Positions 31,435 to 39,936 of a DNA stretch of 64,000 bases are shown here, one piece after another (the stretch's first letter is position 1; each line of letters starts with the position of its first letter). Source of the DNA: Desulfomicrobium apsheronum (GTDB taxonomy: Bacteria > Desulfobacterota > Desulfovibrionia > Desulfovibrionales > Desulfomicrobiaceae). The notes beneath the pieces are model-generated. The model was not told where the DNA came from. It made no database searches and worked only from the letters and a program-made list of their open reading frames with translations. The position numbers were made by a program, and so were the translations under genes. Location of the stretch: NCBI RefSeq assembly GCF_900114115.1, contig NZ_FORX01000016.1:48241-112240 (forward strand). Reading direction: 5' to 3'.

Positions 31435-32595
31435 TTACCATTTGCGCTCGTATTTGTTGCGCAGCAGGATGGCCAGGGCGTTCATGGACAAAAGGACGAC
31501 CAAGAGGACGATGATGCCCGCGGAGGTGCGCTCGGTGAAGGCTCGTATCGATTCCGATGACCACACATAGATCTGGGCCGGGAGCACGGTGGCCGCGCTG
31601 GTCAGGCCGCGCGGCATGTCCTGGATGTAGGCGACCATGCCGATGATCAGAAGCGGCGCGGTCTCGCCGATGGCGCGGGCCAGGCCGATGATCGTTCCGG
31701 TCAGGATGCCAGGCAGGGACAGCGGCAGGATGTGGTCCCAGACCACCTGCCAGTGCGTCGCGCCAAGGGCCAGGGCTCCCTCGCGGATGGAGTCCGGGAT
31801 GGCCCGGATGGCCGCACGGGTGGAGATGATGATGACCGGCAGGGTCATGAGGGCAAGGGTCAGGCCGCCCACCAGGGCGGATGAGCGGGGCAGCCCCATG
31901 AAATTGATGAAGATCGCCAGGCCCAGAAGGCCGAAAAGGATGGACGGGATGGCCGCCAGGTTGTTGATGTTGACTTCGACGATATGCATCAGCCGATTGT
32001 CCGGAGCGAATTCTTCCAGGTAGATGGCGGCCATGACTCCCGCCGGGAAGCTGAAGATAAAGGTGATGCCCAAAAGATAGATCGTCCCCACGGCCGCGGA
32101 CAGAATGCCCGCCATTTCCGCCAGCTTGGAGTCTCCGTTGGTGAAGAAGCCGATGTTGAAGACCTTCTTGATCGAGCCCTCGGCCACAAGTTCGTCCACC
32201 AGGGCGATTTCCTTGGGTTTCAGCCGGTTGGGCTTGTTCTTGATGTATTGGTCCACCTCGGCGTTGGCCAACACCCAGACTTCGGAGGTCGTGCCCAGCA
32301 GTTGCGGGTTTTCACGCAGCTGCATGGGCAGAATGCGGGTCACCCCGCGACTGACCAGCGGGACGAGCCTTTTGTCCAGGGCGGATCTGGGGTTGTCGTA
32401 GATCGACTCTGAAAAGGCGACATTGGCCCGGATTTCGGTCTGCATGAAGGCCGTGTAGCCCTGACGGATGATGTCCGCGAAGAAGACGACCAGAAAGATT
32501 CCGGCAACGGAAATGGCCATGAAGGAGATGACCTTGAACTGGCTCTCCGAGTTTTTGCGTTTGCGCAGGCTGCGCGGGTCGATGGGCATGCTCAC
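31435..32595 (-). CDS. pstA: Phosphate ABC transporter permease PstA
   Basis: A 386-aa permease starting at GTG 32595 with AGGAG upstream. A first membrane helix (about 22-45) and an extracytoplasmic stretch (about 50-170) precede the MetI-type core, with AIYLEEFAPDNRLMHIVEVNI and the coupling loop EGALALGATHWQVVWDHILP. The long domain after the first helix exceeds the E. coli protein. It acts with PstC as the membrane channel. Last gene of the operon; the ATPase pstB is encoded 18 kb away with phoBR. Confidence 0.93.
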   Translation of the reverse strand: MSMPIDPRSLRKRKNSESQFKVISFMAISVAGIFLVVFFADIIRQGYTAFMQTEIRANVAFSESIYDNPRSALDKRLVPLVSRGVTRILPMQLRENPQLLGTTSEVWVLANAEVDQYIKNKPNRLKPKEIALVDELVAEGSIKKVFNIGFFTNGDSKLAEMAGILSAAVGTIYLLGITFIFSFPAGVMAAIYLEEFAPDNRLMHIVEVNINNLAAIPSILFGLLGLAIFINFMGLPRSSALVGGLTLALMTLPVIIISTRAAIRAIPDSIREGALALGATHWQVVWDHILPLSLPGILTGTIIGLARAIGETAPLLIIGMVAYIQDMPRGLTSAATVLPAQIYVWSSESIRAFTERTSAGIIVLLVVLLSMNALAILLRNKYERKW

Positions 32596-32604
32596 GTGAG
32601 GCTC

Positions 32605-33834
32605 CTATTCGTATCTTTGGCGGAACTTTCGAATGACTGTCAGGGAGACGATGTTCAAGCACAGGGTCAGGACCAAAAGTACCAGGCCGAGGCCGAATGC
32701 GGCCAGCGTCTCGGGGCTGTCAAAGGACTGGTCCCCGGTCAGGGCATCGACGATGCGCACGTTGACCGTGGTCATTCCCTCCAGCGGGTTCCAGGTCAGG
32801 TTCGGCTGCAGGCCGGCGGCCATGACCACGATCATGGTTTCCCCGACGGCGCGCGACACGGCCAAGAGACAGGCCGAGACAATGCCCGGCAGCGCGGCGG
32901 GCAGGACGACCCGCTTGATGGTCTCGGAAGGATAGGCCCCAAGGGCAAGGGAGCCTTCGCGCAGACTCTGTGGCACGGAACTGATCACGTCGTCGGACAG
33001 GGAGGAGACAAGGGGAATGATCATGATGCCCATGACCAGACCGGGGCTCAGCGCGTTGGTGTAGTCGGCGCTTATGCCCACCTTGTCGGCCAGATTCACG
33101 ATCAGCGGACTGACCGTTATGGCCGCGAAAAATCCGTACACGACGGTGGGGATGCCGGCCAGGATTTCAAGGGCGGGCTTGGCCACCCTTCTGACCGCGA
33201 GGGACGCGTACTCGGACATGCAGATGGCCGACATCAGGCCCACGGGGATGGCCACGCACATGGCGATGGCCGTGATCATGAACGTGCCCGCGAAAAGGGG
33301 GACCGATCCGAAGAGGGGCTGAATGTTGCCATCGTCGTCAATGGTCGCCGCGTCGGGGTTCCAGGTCGTTCCAGTCAGGAAGTCCCAGAAGTTGACGATG
33401 CGAAAAAAATGAACCGCCTCGAAGATGATGGACATGACGATGCCGATGGTCGTCAGGATGGATATGAGCGACGCTACCAGCAGAATGCTGGTAATGGTCT
33501 TTTCCAGTGCCGTGCGGACCCGCAGACTCGGTCGGATGGCCTTGAGCGCGAGCCAGATGCTGCCTGCGCCAAGGATCAGGATCGCGGCCGCGAGCATGGT
33601 CCAGGGTACCTCGACGAGGTCGAAGAGGTCGAGAATGGAGCCTATCACGCTGATCAGGACAGCGGGCATGAGCATCTTGCTGACGGCATACCATCCAAAC
33701 AGATTTTCCGATGCCTTGTATCTGGCGTTTGGGTCCTGTTGCGCGCGAATTTTCCTGCGGCCAAGGAAATAACCGAAAAGCGCCAATGGCAGAAGACCGG
33801 CAAAAAGATATTGGGCCAGGTAGGTTGTGGTCAC
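32605..33834 (-). CDS. pstC: Phosphate ABC transporter permease PstC
   Basis: A 409-aa permease with a GTG start after GAGG. Two extra N-terminal helices (about 5-27 and 50-75, then 80-100) precede the usual core; the coupling motif is REGSLALGAYPSETIKRVVLP, and VFGFFAA-like VVYGFFAAITVSPLI is conserved. It partners PstA. The 9-bp gap to pstA indicates one transcript. The longer N-terminus is common in deltaproteobacterial PstC and is not necessarily functional novelty. Confidence 0.92.
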   Translation of the reverse strand: MTTTYLAQYLFAGLLPLALFGYFLGRRKIRAQQDPNARYKASENLFGWYAVSKMLMPAVLISVIGSILDLFDLVEVPWTMLAAAILILGAGSIWLALKAIRPSLRVRTALEKTITSILLVASLISILTTIGIVMSIIFEAVHFFRIVNFWDFLTGTTWNPDAATIDDDGNIQPLFGSVPLFAGTFMITAIAMCVAIPVGLMSAICMSEYASLAVRRVAKPALEILAGIPTVVYGFFAAITVSPLIVNLADKVGISADYTNALSPGLVMGIMIIPLVSSLSDDVISSVPQSLREGSLALGAYPSETIKRVVLPAALPGIVSACLLAVSRAVGETMIVVMAAGLQPNLTWNPLEGMTTVNVRIVDALTGDQSFDSPETLAAFGLGLVLLVLTLCLNIVSLTVIRKFRQRYE

Positions 33835-33918
33835 GAGGTTCCTCGCATGTTGTCGGGCGCGGCAAAGGGCCGATCCGCAAGCTGGCGGTTCGGCCCTGTG
33901 CAGGTTTTTCTTTCTTGA

Positions 33919-34935
33919 CTATTTCTTCAGGTCGTCGAGGGTCAGCTTCTTCTTGGCAAGCACGTTCTCGCGAGTCTGGGCACGCTCTGCCTCGGGCAGC
34001 GGAATGAGGCCGATGGACTTCAGCAGGCCGTCCTTGCCGATCATCTTCTCGCTCATGAACAGTTCCACGTATTCCTTCAGGCCGGGGATGGCGTCGTAGT
34101 GGGCGTTCTTGACGTAGAAGAACAGGGAGCGGGAGATGGGGTACTGACCGGAAGCGACGGAATCGGGATTCGGAGTCACGCCGTTGATGGCGGTGCCCTG
34201 GATGGAGTCGGAGTTTTCTTCCAGGAAGCTGTAGCCGAAGATGCCGAAGGCGTCCTTGTCATTGACCAGCTTCTGCACGATCAGGTTGTCGTTCTCACCG
34301 GCGGGAACGTAAGCGTTGTCCTGACGAATCTCGTGGTAGCCTTTCTTGTAGCCTTCCTTCTTGCCGAAGATCTTTTCTACGACCATTTCTTCGAAGGCGT
34401 CACGGGTGCCGGAAGAGGTGGGCGGGCCGTAGAAGACGATCTTGCGGGCGGGAAGATTGGGGTTGATCTCGTTCCACATCTTGTAGGGGTTCGGGACGAG
34501 CTTGCCGTCGACCATGATGTGGCCGGCAGTAGCCATGGCCAGTTCTTCAAGGGTGATGCTCATGGGAGCGTTGACCTTGCTCTGAGCGACGGCGATGCCG
34601 TCAAAGCCGATCTTGGCCTCCGAGATGTCGGTCACGCCGTTTTTGGCGGCATTTTCGAATTCACTGGTCTTCATGCGGCGCGAAGAGTTGGCGATGTCGG
34701 GGGTGTTTGCACCCATGCCGGCGCCAAAAAGCTTGTGGCCTCCGCCGGAACCAACGGATTCGACCACAGGTGCGGGAAATTTGGTGGTTGCACCCAGTTC
34801 TTCAGCTACGTAGCTGGAGAAGGGGAAAACTGTGGACGATCCGGCAATTTTAACCTGATCGCGGGCATGTGCCATGCCGGTGCCGACCAGCAGCAGGGCC
34901 AGGACGAAGATTGCTTTGTTCAGAAAACGGTTCAT
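33919..34935 (-). CDS. pstS: Phosphate-binding periplasmic protein PstS
   Basis: A 338-aa protein; ATG 34935 has AAGGAGG upstream, and gives a clean 24-residue signal peptide ending GMAHA. The phosphate loop appears as VKIAGSSTVFPFSS, then GSGGGHKLF, DIANSSRRM and PPTSSGTRDAFEE. It captures phosphate for PstCA. A multi-repeat Pho box lies 70-115 bp upstream, so the operon is induced on phosphate limitation. No lipobox, so it is soluble. Confidence 0.95.
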   Translation of the reverse strand: MNRFLNKAIFVLALLLVGTGMAHARDQVKIAGSSTVFPFSSYVAEELGATTKFPAPVVESVGSGGGHKLFGAGMGANTPDIANSSRRMKTSEFENAAKNGVTDISEAKIGFDGIAVAQSKVNAPMSITLEELAMATAGHIMVDGKLVPNPYKMWNEINPNLPARKIVFYGPPTSSGTRDAFEEMVVEKIFGKKEGYKKGYHEIRQDNAYVPAGENDNLIVQKLVNDKDAFGIFGYSFLEENSDSIQGTAINGVTPNPDSVASGQYPISRSLFFYVKNAHYDAIPGLKEYVELFMSEKMIGKDGLLKSIGLIPLPEAERAQTRENVLAKKKLTLDDLKK

Positions 34936-35004
34936 GAGGGTGCCTCCTTGGCTATGTTTCAAATTCAGGGTTGCGTTGTTGCGCTGGAGGTCTTTCTAGA
35001 GGGG

Positions 35005-35048
35005 GTTTGTTACAGGATGTTGAGGCGATTGTGACAGGATCGTGACAA
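35005..35048 (-). promoter_or_regulatory. Pho box of pstSCA
   Basis: Minus strand: TTGTCACGATC, CTGTCACAATC, GCCTCAACATC, CTGTAACAAAC - four successive 11-bp units, the first, second and fourth matching the PhoB half-site. Lies about 70 bp before the pstS start. Confidence 0.88.
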
Positions 35049-35144
35049 AGTGTTTGGCCTTCGAGCGTCCGGGTTTAAAGAAAAGCCTGTTGGTTCCGAC
35101 CCCGCCCCCTCTTTAATGTGCCGCCGAGCATTCCTGACTCAGCG

Positions 35145-35185
35145 CGAAACGACGAAACCCCGCACTGCGGGGTTTCGTCGTTTCG
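35145..35185. terminator. Strong hairpin between sulfur-transport and pst operons
   Basis: A perfect 19-bp stem (35145-35163 with 35167-35185) around a 3-base loop. It follows the TauE-like gene by 30 bp on the minus strand and should stop that operon before the pst promoter, although the T-tract is weak. Confidence 0.7.
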
Positions 35186-35214
35186 GAATGTGTTTTGGAG
35201 AGCCGGAGCCTGTG

Positions 35215-36264
35215 TTATGCGGCTTCCGCCAGCTGTGCCCTGCGGCCAATCCACATGCTGCCGAGGATGATGCCGGAGCCGATCAGCAGAGCCAGACACA
35301 TGGAGGCGAAGCTGACCTTGTCCAGAAGGTTCAGCGTGTTCGGCCCCATGTTCATGACTCCAAGCTTCACGAGATACGTGGGCAAGGCCAGGCCCCTGCT
35401 GACCGCGACGATGAGCATGATCGTGGCCATGACCATCTTGATCATGTGCGGGCGGACATAGGTGGTGCCGATGGCGCCGAGCTGAACGCCAAGCAGCGAG
35501 CCGCCGAGAATGATGAGCACGAGGCGGATGTCGACCATGCCGTGCATGGCCCAGTTGATGGAGCCGCCCAGACCCATGGCGAAGGCGATGACCAGTTCCG
35601 TGGCCGAGGCCATGAGGCCGGGTACGCCGATGACATAGATCATGCCGGGCACGCCCACGAATCCGCCGACGGCGATGGTCGCGGCAAGCATGCCGGTGGC
35701 GAAGCCCACGGGCAGGGTGAACCACAGGGAGATGCGCAGGCCCGAGCGGGGGAAGTTGATCATGGGCCACAGCTCGATCTTTTGCAGTCGCTTGGCCAGA
35801 GCGGTCGTTTCCTCGACGCCGCCGCAACGGGCGCACTTGATGGCGTCCTTCATGACGTATCCGCCGACAAAAACGAGGACAAAGACGAACGACAGGCTGA
35901 CATAGAGGTCAGAACCGGCAGCTCCCCACATATCGAGGATGATGCGCTGGATCTGGATGCCGAACTGGACGCCGATGCCGGCCGAGGCGGCCATGATCAG
36001 GCCCATTTTCACGTCGACCTGCCCGTAACGGAAGCGCTTGATCGCTCCGACCAGGGCTTTAGGGAATTTGTGGCACATGTTGCTGGCCACCGCCACCGTG
36101 CCGGGCACGCCGAGGCTCATCATGCCGGGAGTGAGCACGAAGGCTCCGCCGGAACCGATGAAGCCGCTGACCAGGCCTCCGATGAAGCCGACCAGGAACA
36201 GAAAAATGATCGCCATTGCGCTCAGATCGATGAATTTGGTAGCGTCAAGACTCAAGATATCCAT
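35215..36264 (-). CDS. TauE/SafE-family sulfur-compound transporter
   Basis: A 349-aa membrane protein with about eight to nine helices; ATG 36264 follows AGGAGAC. The family's paired motifs are GFIGGLVSGFIGSGGAFVLTPGMMSLG (N-half; in part) and TGMLAATIAVGGFVGVPGMIYVIG (C-half). A central loop has a CARCGG pair of Cys. TauE/SafE proteins export or import sulfite, sulfoacetate and similar anions. It ends an operon that also encodes a SulP transporter, so sulfate or sulfite movement in a sulfate reducer fits; direction is unknown. Confidence 0.87.
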   Translation of the reverse strand: MDILSLDATKFIDLSAMAIIFLFLVGFIGGLVSGFIGSGGAFVLTPGMMSLGVPGTVAVASNMCHKFPKALVGAIKRFRYGQVDVKMGLIMAASAGIGVQFGIQIQRIILDMWGAAGSDLYVSLSFVFVLVFVGGYVMKDAIKCARCGGVEETTALAKRLQKIELWPMINFPRSGLRISLWFTLPVGFATGMLAATIAVGGFVGVPGMIYVIGVPGLMASATELVIAFAMGLGGSINWAMHGMVDIRLVLIILGGSLLGVQLGAIGTTYVRPHMIKMVMATIMLIVAVSRGLALPTYLVKLGVMNMGPNTLNLLDKVSFASMCLALLIGSGIILGSMWIGRRAQLAEAA

Positions 36265-36290
36265 TGTTGTGTCTCCTGCAATGCGTTGGT

Positions 36291-36587
36291 TCAGGCGTTG
36301 AGAACGGGGCGCTGGGCCGGGCGCTTGGTGGCTTCGACGGTCTTTCTGGCATCCTTGCGTATGGCGGAAATGCCGAGAACGGACCACAGGTTGCTCGCGA
36401 ACTCGCCATGCAGGTATGACACGGCAAAAACCGTGGCGATGGGGCCCGCGGCCCAGAAGGATCCCTGGGCGAAGTGCGCTGCGATGTTGTCTCCGAAGGT
36501 GAAGAAGCCCGTGTAAAAGGCTGCGGTAAGCGTGCCGAAGAGGATGGTACGTCCGATAGGTTTTTTGTCCGATTGAGATGTGGCCAT
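36291..36587 (-). CDS. Small membrane protein paired with the TauE/SafE transporter
   Basis: A 98-aa protein from ATG 36587 (GGAG six bases upstream). TILFGTLTAAFYTGFFTFGDN and FWAAGPIATVFAVSYLHGEF are likely membrane helices; the C-terminus is basic. No family recognised. It lies 26 bp before the TauE-type gene, and an analogous small membrane protein follows the YeiH-type transporter at 56506, suggesting an accessory subunit. Confidence 0.65.
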   Translation of the reverse strand: MATSQSDKKPIGRTILFGTLTAAFYTGFFTFGDNIAAHFAQGSFWAAGPIATVFAVSYLHGEFASNLWSVLGISAIRKDARKTVEATKRPAQRPVLNA

Positions 36588-36642
36588 TGTATTCTCCATG
36601 TTGTTGTTTACCGCTTGCAGCGGGTGTTTTGTGAGGGGAATC

Positions 36643-38853
36643 CTACGGTCGTCCATTAAGGGAAGTCCCTCCCGCTGCATACGCGTGGGCACGTGACTGC
36701 CGCGCCGACGGCCGCGAGGGGAGTTGACAGGCCGTGGTCAAGGGACACCGTGCTTCATCGCTGCCGCGATGAGCCCCGGCGTGGACCGTGCACAGCGCCT
36801 TTTCCATGTTGGTGTAGATGTGGTCCCGGCCGATCTTGTCCAAGAGCCCGCTGCGGTCCATGATGGCCATGACCGTGTCGTTGACTCCCGCCAGGGAAAT
36901 ATCCACTCCCCGGCTTCGGCAGCGCTCGACGACCAGGCTCAGCGCTTCTTCACCAGAGGCATCCATGTCGTTGATGCCCTTGGCCACCAGCACGATGTGC
37001 TTGAGACGCTTCTTGGAAAGCAGACGCTTGGTGATGGCCTCGTCCAGGAAGCTGGCGTTGGCGAAAAACAGGGGCCCGTTGAAGCGGACCATGTCCACGT
37101 GCGTGCACAGGTCCAGTCCGAAGCGGGTCGCGTCGCGCAGTTCCCCTTGCTCGGTTCGAGCCAGGGAACTGACCGAGGGGCGCATGTTGCGGTACAGGAA
37201 TACGCCAAGGGACAGGATAACGCCGATCATGATGCCCTTGTCCAGGTGCGGCGCGAAGGCCAGGGTGGCCAGAAAGGTGATGATGGAAATGGCGCCGTCG
37301 TATTTTGCGACCTTCCATGAGTGCAGGAAGCCCGCAGGCTGGATGAGCCCGATGACGGCCATCATGATCACCGCGGCCAATGTGCACTGCGGCAGGTGGT
37401 GGAGCAGCGGCGTGAAGAAGAGCAGCGCCGCGAGCACGAACGCGCTGGTGAACACGCTCGCGAACCCGGTCAGGGCTCCGGCCTGCAGATTGACGGCGGA
37501 GCGGGAGAAGGACCCGGAAACGGGATAGCTTCTGCCGAAAGCGCCCACAATATTGGCGAGCCCCTGGCCGATGAGTTCCTGATTCGGGTCCAGACTCTGG
37601 CCGGTTTTCGCGGCCATGGCCTTGGCGATGGATATGGCTTCCATGAATCCGAGCAGGGCGATGATGGCGGCGTTCGGGAGGAGCCTGAGCATGACCCCGA
37701 GATCGAAATGCGGGACGCTCAGGGCGGGCAGACCGCCGGGCACCGCGCCAACCACGGATCCGCCGCCGATCATGGTCATGGCCATGGGATCAAGAGGCGC
37801 ATTGCCGACGCCAATGCGCCACGTCCGGCCGTCGTTTACCGTCCCCGAGGGCAGGGGGCTGCCTTCGGGATAGAATTTCATGCCGCCGTTGGCTCCGGGC
37901 ACGCCCTGGAAAAGCATGCCGCGCAGCGAGGCCTTTATGTTTTTGGCCTGGTTTTTGGCGATGTCCATTTCCAGAGCCAGGCGGCGCAGTTCATGTTCTC
38001 CGTCAACCATGGCGAAGCGTTCGTTGTGTTTTTCGGCTTCTTCCATGGCCACCGTCAGGGCCGTGCGCTTGGCGGCCAGATCGATTTGGGCCTGCATGGC
38101 CGCGTTGTAGGCGTCGATGGCCTCATTCGCCTGGGGCGCGGCCAGGGATGCGACGCCGATCGTGGTGTTGTGCTCGAAGCCGGTGCCCCAGGCGAAGACG
38201 GTGGTCAGGGCCACGGCCACCAGCACGTTGGGGACGCGCGGAGTTACGCGCTTCAGCAGATACATGAGCGCAAAGGCAAAGACACCGAGGGCCAATGTCG
38301 GCCAGTGCGTGTAATGCATGGCCGCCTGCGCGACATTGATGATTGTCTGGTAGTGATGTTCGGCGCTGTCAACGGACACGCCGAACATCTTGGAGAGCTG
38401 GCTGGTGGCGATGATGATGGCCGCCGCATTGGTGAAGCCGGCCACCACGGGATGGGAGAGGAAGTTGACGACCAGGCCCAGCCGCAAAACGCCGAGGGAC
38501 AGCTGGAAGATGCCCACAGCCAGGGCCAGCAGCACGGCGTAGGCGATGTAGCTTTCGCTGCCCGCCGTGGCCAGGGGTTCGAGGCTGGCGGCGGTCATGA
38601 GCGAGACCACGGCCACCGGTCCCGTGGAGAGCTGACGGCTGGAGCCGAACAGCGCGGCGACGAGCGGCGGCAGGAAGGACGCGTAGAGTCCGTAGTACGG
38701 AGGCAGTCCGGCGAGCTGGGCGTAGGCCATGCTCTGTGGAATGAGCACCAGGGCCACGGTCAGGCCGGCCATGAAGTCCATTTTGAGATTTTCGGTGGAA
38801 TACGTTTTGATCCAGCCGAAAAATGGAACCATTCTCAGTACAAGGGTGCCCAT
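36643..38853 (-). CDS. SulP-family anion transporter with STAS domain and helical insert
   Basis: A 736-aa protein with GGAGG before ATG 38853. The SulP core begins DFMAGLTVALVLIPQSMAYA and continues ANIVGAFGRSYPVSGSFSRSAVN; a C-terminal STAS domain (about 575-690) has GPLFFANASFLDE and GINDMDASGEEAL. Residues about 235-365 form an unusual insert, with a helical coiled segment (EAIDAYNAAMQAQIDLAAK to NIKASLRG) before the VPGGLPALSVP motif. It should import sulfate or a related anion by ion symport. It is the central gene of a sigma-54-type operon. Confidence 0.9.
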   Translation of the reverse strand: MGTLVLRMVPFFGWIKTYSTENLKMDFMAGLTVALVLIPQSMAYAQLAGLPPYYGLYASFLPPLVAALFGSSRQLSTGPVAVVSLMTAASLEPLATAGSESYIAYAVLLALAVGIFQLSLGVLRLGLVVNFLSHPVVAGFTNAAAIIIATSQLSKMFGVSVDSAEHHYQTIINVAQAAMHYTHWPTLALGVFAFALMYLLKRVTPRVPNVLVAVALTTVFAWGTGFEHNTTIGVASLAAPQANEAIDAYNAAMQAQIDLAAKRTALTVAMEEAEKHNERFAMVDGEHELRRLALEMDIAKNQAKNIKASLRGMLFQGVPGANGGMKFYPEGSPLPSGTVNDGRTWRIGVGNAPLDPMAMTMIGGGSVVGAVPGGLPALSVPHFDLGVMLRLLPNAAIIALLGFMEAISIAKAMAAKTGQSLDPNQELIGQGLANIVGAFGRSYPVSGSFSRSAVNLQAGALTGFASVFTSAFVLAALLFFTPLLHHLPQCTLAAVIMMAVIGLIQPAGFLHSWKVAKYDGAISIITFLATLAFAPHLDKGIMIGVILSLGVFLYRNMRPSVSSLARTEQGELRDATRFGLDLCTHVDMVRFNGPLFFANASFLDEAITKRLLSKKRLKHIVLVAKGINDMDASGEEALSLVVERCRSRGVDISLAGVNDTVMAIMDRSGLLDKIGRDHIYTNMEKALCTVHAGAHRGSDEARCPLTTACQLPSRPSARQSRAHAYAAGGTSLNGRP

Positions 38854-38944
38854 TTTGCCTCCTTCGCCGTCAAGGTGCGGTCCTTGGCGGAAGTGCTCCG
38901 GATTTGCGTGGGAGCGGGGATGAGATCGCAGGTGTGAGTCCGCA

Positions 38945-39472
38945 TCATTTTACCGTGAACAGGGCCAGCCCGGTCTGGCCGACGACCTGTTCGCCTTCCT
39001 CGGGTTCGCTCAGGATGAACTCGATTCTTCCGCAGGCGCGCACGAGTTCACTGACAGCCTCTTCGATGCCGCCGAATCTGACTTCGTGAGCGACGTGCAG
39101 GTTCATCCGCGCCGCGCTTTCGGACCAGGAGGAGGCTGCCTGGGAGGACATTTGCGTAAAGGAATCCCGCCATTTCTGGTCGGCGCTACGCATGCCGATG
39201 CTCAGGAGCAAAAGATCGCTCCCCATCCTTTCGGCCACGCTCAAGGCGTATTCCCGTAGGCGAGGGGAAAAGGAGCAGCCATGCCCGATGACCAGAATGC
39301 GTCTGCGGCCGGTCGCCGGCGGAGTGACCACATCGGCGGCGAGCATCTGCTCTCCGGCCTCGGCCAGGGCGACCGCCTCGCTGTAATCCGCCAGGCGGTC
39401 CTGAACGGACCTCGCCCTGCGCAGTGACGGGGCGCCTGTCTGCATCGAATTTCGTAACCAATTGCGCGGCAT
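38945..39472 (-). CDS. Usp-like protein of the sulfur-transport operon
   Basis: A 175-aa protein; ATG 39472 follows AGGAG. RRILVIGHGCSFSPRLREYALSVAERMGSDLLLLSIG resembles the first half of a universal stress protein fold, and the C-terminal FILSEPEEGEQVVGQTGLALFTVK its last strands, but the usual G-x2-G-x9-G ATP loop is absent. It may be a regulator of the transporter by analogy with Usp/STAS partners. It precedes sulP by 91 bp. Confidence 0.65.
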   Translation of the reverse strand: MPRNWLRNSMQTGAPSLRRARSVQDRLADYSEAVALAEAGEQMLAADVVTPPATGRRRILVIGHGCSFSPRLREYALSVAERMGSDLLLLSIGMRSADQKWRDSFTQMSSQAASSWSESAARMNLHVAHEVRFGGIEEAVSELVRACGRIEFILSEPEEGEQVVGQTGLALFTVK

Positions 39473-39502
39473 GTGTGTGCTCCTGATCGTTGCTGTGATG
39501 GC

Positions 39503-39679
39503 CTAGCGTGCCTGCAAGGTCGTGCGGGGGCGTTTTTCGGCGTTCTTGGCCGCTTCGGCCCGAGCCTTGGGCTGTGGCCCATCTCCTTTGAGCAGGAGTT
39601 TGGCTTCTTCGCTCAGGTTGCGTTCCGCAAATGCTGTGGCCGCATAGTTCGTTTCGATGGTTTCACGGATGGTGCTCAT
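39503..39679 (-). CDS. Small 58-aa protein, first gene of the sulfur-transport operon
   Basis: ATG 39679 to TAG 39503, with GAGG eight bases upstream and a sigma-54-type promoter 40-55 bp upstream. The peptide reads MSTIRETIETNYAATAFAER and then an Ala/Lys-rich basic tail (NLSEEAKLLLKG, AEAAKNAEKRPR). No membrane helix or known domain. Its position right behind the promoter and good ribosome site make it a real gene despite the size. Confidence 0.6.
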   Translation of the reverse strand: MSTIRETIETNYAATAFAERNLSEEAKLLLKGDGPQPKARAEAAKNAEKRPRTTLQAR

Positions 39680-39716
39680 TTTGCTAACCTCGTGTTAAAT
39701 GTGTTGCGACAGCCTA

Positions 39717-39732
39717 AACAAGGCTCGTGCCA
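39717..39732 (-). promoter_or_regulatory. Sigma-54-type promoter of the sulfur-transport operon
   Basis: Minus strand TGGCACGAGCCTTGTT: perfect -24 TGGCAC; the -12 is TTGTT instead of TTGCT, with GG to G spacing of 10. Three palindromic sites lie 75-166 bp upstream, as expected for a sigma-54 enhancer arrangement. Confidence 0.7.
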
Positions 39733-39806
39733 TGTTTGCTTTTTTTCTAGGCGTCTGTAATTGTTGATTTTAATTTGAAGTGGATGCGGGGTTGGATTTC
39801 GTGCAG

Positions 39807-39898
39807 TGTTGCATATTGCAGCGCCTGATCGTGAAAACCATAACAAGGTCCAGTTGCCGGGGTTGGTGCAGTTTGCAGCGCTGTTGCAATCTGCAACA
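39807..39898. promoter_or_regulatory. Three related palindromes, candidate sigma-54 activator sites
   Basis: TGTTGCA-ATC-TGCAACA at 39882-39898 is a perfect 7+3+7 palindrome. TGGTGCA-GTT-TGCAGCG (39864-39880) and TGTTGCA-TAT-TGCAGCG (39807-39823) share its core and spacing. They lie between the sulfur-transport operon and the divergent lon-like/two-component operon, whose activator is the likely ligand. Confidence 0.65.
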
Positions 39899-39936
39899 AA
39901 GAGCTGAAATGAAGCGGACTGGGCACAGGGGATGGG

